A DNA stretch of 64,000 bases from Ceriagrion tenellum (lineage: Eukaryota; Arthropoda; Insecta; Odonata; Coenagrionidae): contig OY720636.1 in the NCBI GenBank assembly GCA_963169105.1, forward strand, positions 73,396,123 to 73,460,122, given 5' to 3'. Both the position numbers and the translations under genes were made by a program. Of this stretch, positions 52,401 through 58,400 are shown piece by piece. The notes beneath the pieces were generated by a model, which was not told the DNA's origin, did not search any database, and saw only the letters and a program-made list of their open reading frames with translations. Every line of letters starts with the position of its first letter. The stretch's first letter is position 1.

Positions 52401-55400
52401 ATGGATTATCCATCCCTTTCAATTATCCGATTTGACTTCCCCTTCCATTAGCATGGATAATCAGCTCCCTACTGTGTTTTTAACTATTACTTAAAGCTGT
52501 CGGGCCAAGTTACATACATGCCAAAAGCCAGAGTTTTTGCACAAGTTCGCTCTTAAGTCTTTTCACCTCTGCTGTGTGGTTGATTGAATACTCCACGAAA
52601 GAAAATATTGCTGTGTGGATTTATTCTTTGATGTTTGGACTTCTTATTTATGAATCTATATTATAATCTAATTGCCCATCATAAATTTCTTTAGTATTAA
52701 GAAAAACTATAGCAGGACTCTTATAAGGTGGCCATTCACCTCCAACTAAAAAGATGACACAATTGCATCATTGAGTGGAGAAAATTAGAGTATTCTGGTG
52801 TAAAAACAGTACCAGTCCTAATCTTAAACATTTTTTGCCTTCATTTCCAAATATTCCATATTACATGACCTTCTATTTTGTACTATTGCATATGTCCATT
52901 TTACACTGTTGGTTTGTGATTTTCCATTTACTTATGGGTACTTCCATTTGTTGAATGAGATTTATTGTGAAAATAACATTTCAATTACAGGAGACTTATG
53001 ACTCACTCTCTGACCTTTACACATTGCTATGTGAGGAGGATATGTGGGCTGGGCTTTGGCAGCGTAGCTGGGGTGCAAGTAACAGCCCACCTCGATACCG
53101 TGAAACAGCTGTGGCACTGGCATATGAGCAACAAGGATTCTTTGAAAGAGCTCAAAATGCATATGAAACTGTATTGGCTAAAGTTCGACAAGCCCAAGAG
53201 CAAGCAAATAATAATGGTGTTATGAGTCTTAGTAGTGAATATGCTTTGTGGGAGAAGCACTGGATGAGGTAAGTGGACCAAAGGTTGAACTCAACATTAG
53301 AGTTCTATGAATCTCATTCATTAATCATTTTTTGTAATGGAACCACCTTGAGAAAAATTATTTTGTTCTGTTATTTAATCTAGCGGTGGATACTTTGTTT
53401 TATGTGAATTTTTTGTTCTTTGGTTGAATTTTTTTGCAGTTGAAGTACTAAGTAAATGGTAATTTATTCCAGGTGCTCCAAGGAGCTGAATCAGTGGGAG
53501 CTACTGTTGGAATATGGCAACACAAAGGGCTGCAATAATCCATTCCTTGTGCTGGAGAGTTCATGGCGCCTTGCAAGTTGGGGTCCCATGAAAGAAGCAT
53601 TGTCCCTTGTTGAGCTTAGTTGTCCCAAGGAAATGGCATGGAAGGTTTGTATACCTTGTTGTACCAAGCTGAATTCAAGTTTAATTCTGTACTTTCCAAT
53701 CTCTGCTTTAGCTTCACTAATATCAGCTCCTGTCATTTAATTTATAATTTAATATAATAATTTATTAAAAAGAATGTCATCAATTGACCTTTCCTTCTCC
53801 TCAGACATATGGTCATGATGTTTATTGTTAGTCAGTTTCTCCATATCCCTGTGAACCACGCTTCTTTCACAAGAATTTTATATTATTCAAAATTATGAAA
53901 TGAATCCCTTAGGTTATTATTATTATTATTTATTATCATTACTTCAGTAATAGTCAGAGTCCTCGGCAAGCATCAGGTTTCATTGCCGTCATAATGGCTG
54001 AGGACTCGAGAGGGGTGAGGCAGTAATTGCCACCACGTCCGACGCCCGTCAGATGTGTGGCTACGCTGCAGTTGGGTCATGCGTGTGGAGTAGGTGGAGG
54101 GACCCAAGTAACACGGCCTTCTGCATGCGAGCTACAAGTGACTCCGCCTTTGCCATGCGGGACGGAATGCACTTGATGCTCTCCAGCAGCGAGCCCTTAA
54201 CTCCACTGAGTGGTTATGCTCAGGTGGTTATGTTGAGGATGTATCTCTCACCACAAAGAGTGCATCCTTGCCAGATACTCCCTGTGATTGGGCTCGCTGA
54301 CAGCGTAGTATGTGAGGAGGTCACCCCTTAGGGATTCCATCCACTCCATACGAGCTCCCTTCTTGGTGTTGGTGTCATTGCCACACCCAACTCCCCATCC
54401 AAGAGAGGCCAGTTGTGGGTGGCATTTCTGGTACTCTTTGTCGGAACCAGTGGATCTGTATGTGGGGTGGTTAGCCCCACATGCAGACGTCCACCATTAG
54501 CCAGCAAAGCCGTTACCAGGTACTCCACGAGGAGGCTGGTTGTCTACTTTCGTACCCTTATTATTTAATTCATTACTTTGGTAACATTCCCCTCCAAGTC
54601 CTCAGCAAGCATCGGGTTTCATTGCCGTCATAATGGCCGAGGACTCAAGAGGGGTTTGACCGTTACCTCAGCCACGTCCAATGCCCATCGGATTGGTGGC
54701 TACGCTGCCGTTAGGTTGTGCCTGCGGAGTAGACGGAGGGACCCTAGTATAACAGCCTTCTGCATGCGAGCTGCAAGTGACTCTGCCTGTGCCACTCAGG
54801 ACAGAATGCACTTCATGCTCTCCAGCAGCGATCCCATAACTCCATCGAGCACACTTATGATGAGGACTACCAGTTTAACAGAGTGTCCTAGGTACATTTG
54901 CCGATGCTCAAAAAACATGTCTTGATATTTCGCCCGTTTCTCCACCTCCTTTGCATCCATGATCATTTCAGCCAGGGCGGAAAACTCTATCACAAACATG
55001 GACCATGAGAAGTGGTCTAGGAGAACGATATCAGGCTTGGTCACCTCCTACTGGCTGGTGGTAGAAAAGGAGTAATTCCACCAGATGGTGCATTTATTTT
55101 TCTCCACAATGGACTCAATATCTCCCGGGGAATAGGGCAGCACAGGATTATCGTCAATGCCAAAATGGTGTCGAAGATGAAAATATAACTCCCACAGGGC
55201 TGCATTGTGCATAGCAATGTACGCTGACTTGGCGTAATAGCTACAGCCGGAGAGAAGGTGGCTCAAAGTTTCCGGCTGGGCTTGGCGCGCCCTGGATCTC
55301 GTGTCCGCAACCTCTGTCTTGAATATAATGTGGCAGTACACGAGTGTGTTTATGACACCATCCTGGTATGCGAGGACAAAACCCTCAGTCTCTGACTTTA

Positions 55401-58400
55401 GACCAGTGGAGCGTAGGAAGGCAAACGTCAGCTCCTTCAATAGCCCTTGCTTCTCCATGTTTCAATAGAAACATCCATCCTTGGGCTTATCTGTATGTGC
55501 CTCGAGCAAGGTTTTCTGCTCAGCCTTTTTAATTTTGAGGTTCAGGACGTCTGCCTTCAACAACAAGATTGTTGCCACTAACCCATATATACTGACGCAG
55601 TTATTTCTAATGGTTCTTGCCATCACCATTCACACAAGCATTTTAGCTTTTATTCCATGATCCACCGCCTTGTTTCAATACCACTATCCGAGCCCAACTT
55701 CCAATCCGAGTTGAACATAATCAAATTGATAGTTTTCAATAATGGATATTCAACAATTAATTGACAAAATATAAAAACGTGTAACTAAGAAAGGAACTAT
55801 TAAATTAATCACTTCACTCAGTTTTACAAACATGACGAGCCACTCAAACGATGGTGTTAACTTCCCTTTCTTGGTAATATATTGTATAAATTAATTGATG
55901 CCTTCCCAAAAAACAAGTTTAATGTTTCTTTTTACACTCCAAAAACTTTGGGCATATTGTTGTTCAACTCAAAGGACGAAGTTACACCTGTGAACAGAAG
56001 TGGTGTATATAACCTTAATTGTACTACTCCCAATTGTACTTCGATATACATTAGACAAAGTGGTTGAGCCATTTCAGTAAGGACTTGAGAACATAGAGCG
56101 TGTTGGGTGAAAGGAGATATCTCATCAGCCTTTGCCAAACATTTAATCAAAGAGGACCATTCAAGTGACTTTTTGCTGGAAGTGCTACATGTTGAGAAGA
56201 AAGGGGCCAAATTGGACTTCTCAGAACATTTTGAAATTTTGAGTGCTGCCAAAAATATAAGTGAGAATCTCCTTAATGAATGTGTTTTTTCCTCCCTCTC
56301 TCCCCTATTATCCATACCTTTCCCCCACCTCCTTCCACTGACCGTGATGCACGTCAGTGGAAGGAGGTCTACCAACCATCTACCAACCACTTCTTCCTCC
56401 ACCCCTCCCCCTCCCCAGGTCTCTATATATTAACTCACATACCATACATAATGTGCCTTTGAAAATGATTGCATGGCAATCGAAACCTGGGTGTGGAATA
56501 AAAATTTTGTGTGTGGAAAATACTAAGAGATTTTTCTTTTTCGTCATGTCTACTATGGTCATAGAATTCATCAAGAGAATAAATTGGAGTATATAGTAAG
56601 ATTTGATGATTTACAGTATCAAAAGCCTCCATTAAGTCCAAGTAGACTCCTATAGCTAAATTTTTCTATCAATTGCATCCAGGGTATTGGTTAAAAATTC
56701 ATAATGTGCAGAAGAGGCAGATTTTTTTATGAACTCATGTTGATTTGCATCAATGAGAGAATTTGCATTTAAAAATGTAAGTTATCTTTTATGCATGATC
56801 TTTTCAATGTGTTATGATGTTATAAATTAGATGTGGTGGCAACTTTGTTGTACAAGTGTCTTCAATTGGACGGGTCTTCCCTATAGTGGTTTACTTTCCC
56901 ATCTGGTACAGTTAACTGGTATTTATTAGGAAGGTTGTATCCCTTCCTTTTAATTCTTTGGTATTAATTCATCATCTTCTTTGGTAAGACTCCCAATTAA
57001 GTTGCTTCAAAAGCCTACCTTGAGTAGAAAACCTATATTAGTTTTAAACTTACTGCTACTATATCATCCACACATTGTGGTTAATATTTCAGGTAAATTT
57101 ATACAGAGGATTTTTGGCCATTTGCAATCAAGAAGATCAACACTTGAGCATGGTGGAGCGTCATGTGGAAGCAGCCAGTGGATTGTGTATGAGGGAGTGG
57201 CGGCGTCTTCCTCGAATTGTGTCTCACGCACACCTTCCATTGCTCCAGGCAGCTCAGCAGGTAGGCATACCCTTTTACCACAGCTACTCATTAATGGTTC
57301 CATCACAAGTGTCATTAATTAGTTGACGACCCAAAATTTGAAACTTCTTCCTTACTTATTCCATAATCTGGTGATTTTGAGAGTATTGGGAAGGCAGGAT
57401 ATGCTTTTTCTTTAATAGGAGAAAGTGTTTTTTAAAGAATACCTCTTTTTTTTCTTGTATTTCCATATTTTACACAATATATGTAGTTTTTCTGTGGTGT
57501 ATGATGATTAAAGAAAAGGAGGTTGATTTGCAGTCATTTGGTGTGTAAGTTTATAACTTCACCCGGGGTAATTTTCAGCAGCATACAGTGACATAGTACT
57601 AAAATTAACCTATATGAGTTTTTGATTTAACAGAGGAACTTTAATTTTATCCTTTGTATTTCATGGTGATGTTTCTTGAAGTTCCCGTAATGTATGCATT
57701 ATTAAATATTATATTAAATTAATAATGTTAAATTTTATATTTCAGGGTATTTATGATCTTAATTACCTGTATAAAAATATTTAGAGTGGATAATTAGCTG
57801 TAAAATATTTTAACTCTTAATTGATTGCTTGCATATATTTTTTCTCTTATAATTTTTTGTAATTTTGCAAATGAATAAGTATGAAGGGTTCTCTAATGTA
57901 TATTCATGTATTTCAGATCATGGAATTACAGGAAGCACTTCAAATACACCAGGGCTTGTTACATGCACGAAATTCATCATTACATGATATGAAGGCCATT
58001 GTGAAAACTTGGAGAAATCGTTTGCCTGTAATTGCTGATGACCTTTTACATTGGAGTGACATATTTACATGGAGGCAACATCATTACCAATACATTGCTT
58101 CCCACTATGACAACCATCCAGCTGACACTGCTACTAATCATAGCATGCTAGGAGTGCATGCATCAGCTCAGGTATCCCTTAATTATTAATCATAACTTGT
58201 TTTTTTATATTTCTACTTCAATCAGTTCATGTAATCCAAAATTGTTCATTATTTTTTTATAATTTAGTTTTGTGTGAGTTGCTTTAATATTTGTTTCAGC
58301 TAGATGCTTAAATTTTATCTCATGATCCAATAATGGAATTATTCAAATCATTTCAACTCCTCAAATCTGTTTAACCAGACTGTTGAACCTGATTTGAAAA

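Larger units (their letters stand above)
53645..57092. other. TRRAP intron 22, retroelement-rich
   Basis: 3.4-kb intron with two tandem R4/Dong-like copies (53938-54558 and 54559-55585), a Penelope remnant (55882-56440) and a minus-strand RT fragment (56595-56800). The edges 53645-53913 and 56830-57092 are AT-rich intron. Confidence 0.8.

Noticed and set aside
53456..53740. 94-codon open frame as an independent small gene
   Set aside because: It is TRRAP exon 22 plus read-through into intron 22.
55882..56440. Hammerhead ribozyme next to the Penelope remnant
   Set aside because: Penelope elements can carry them, but I found no CTGATGA core with a matching GAAA and stems here or near 19900-20700.
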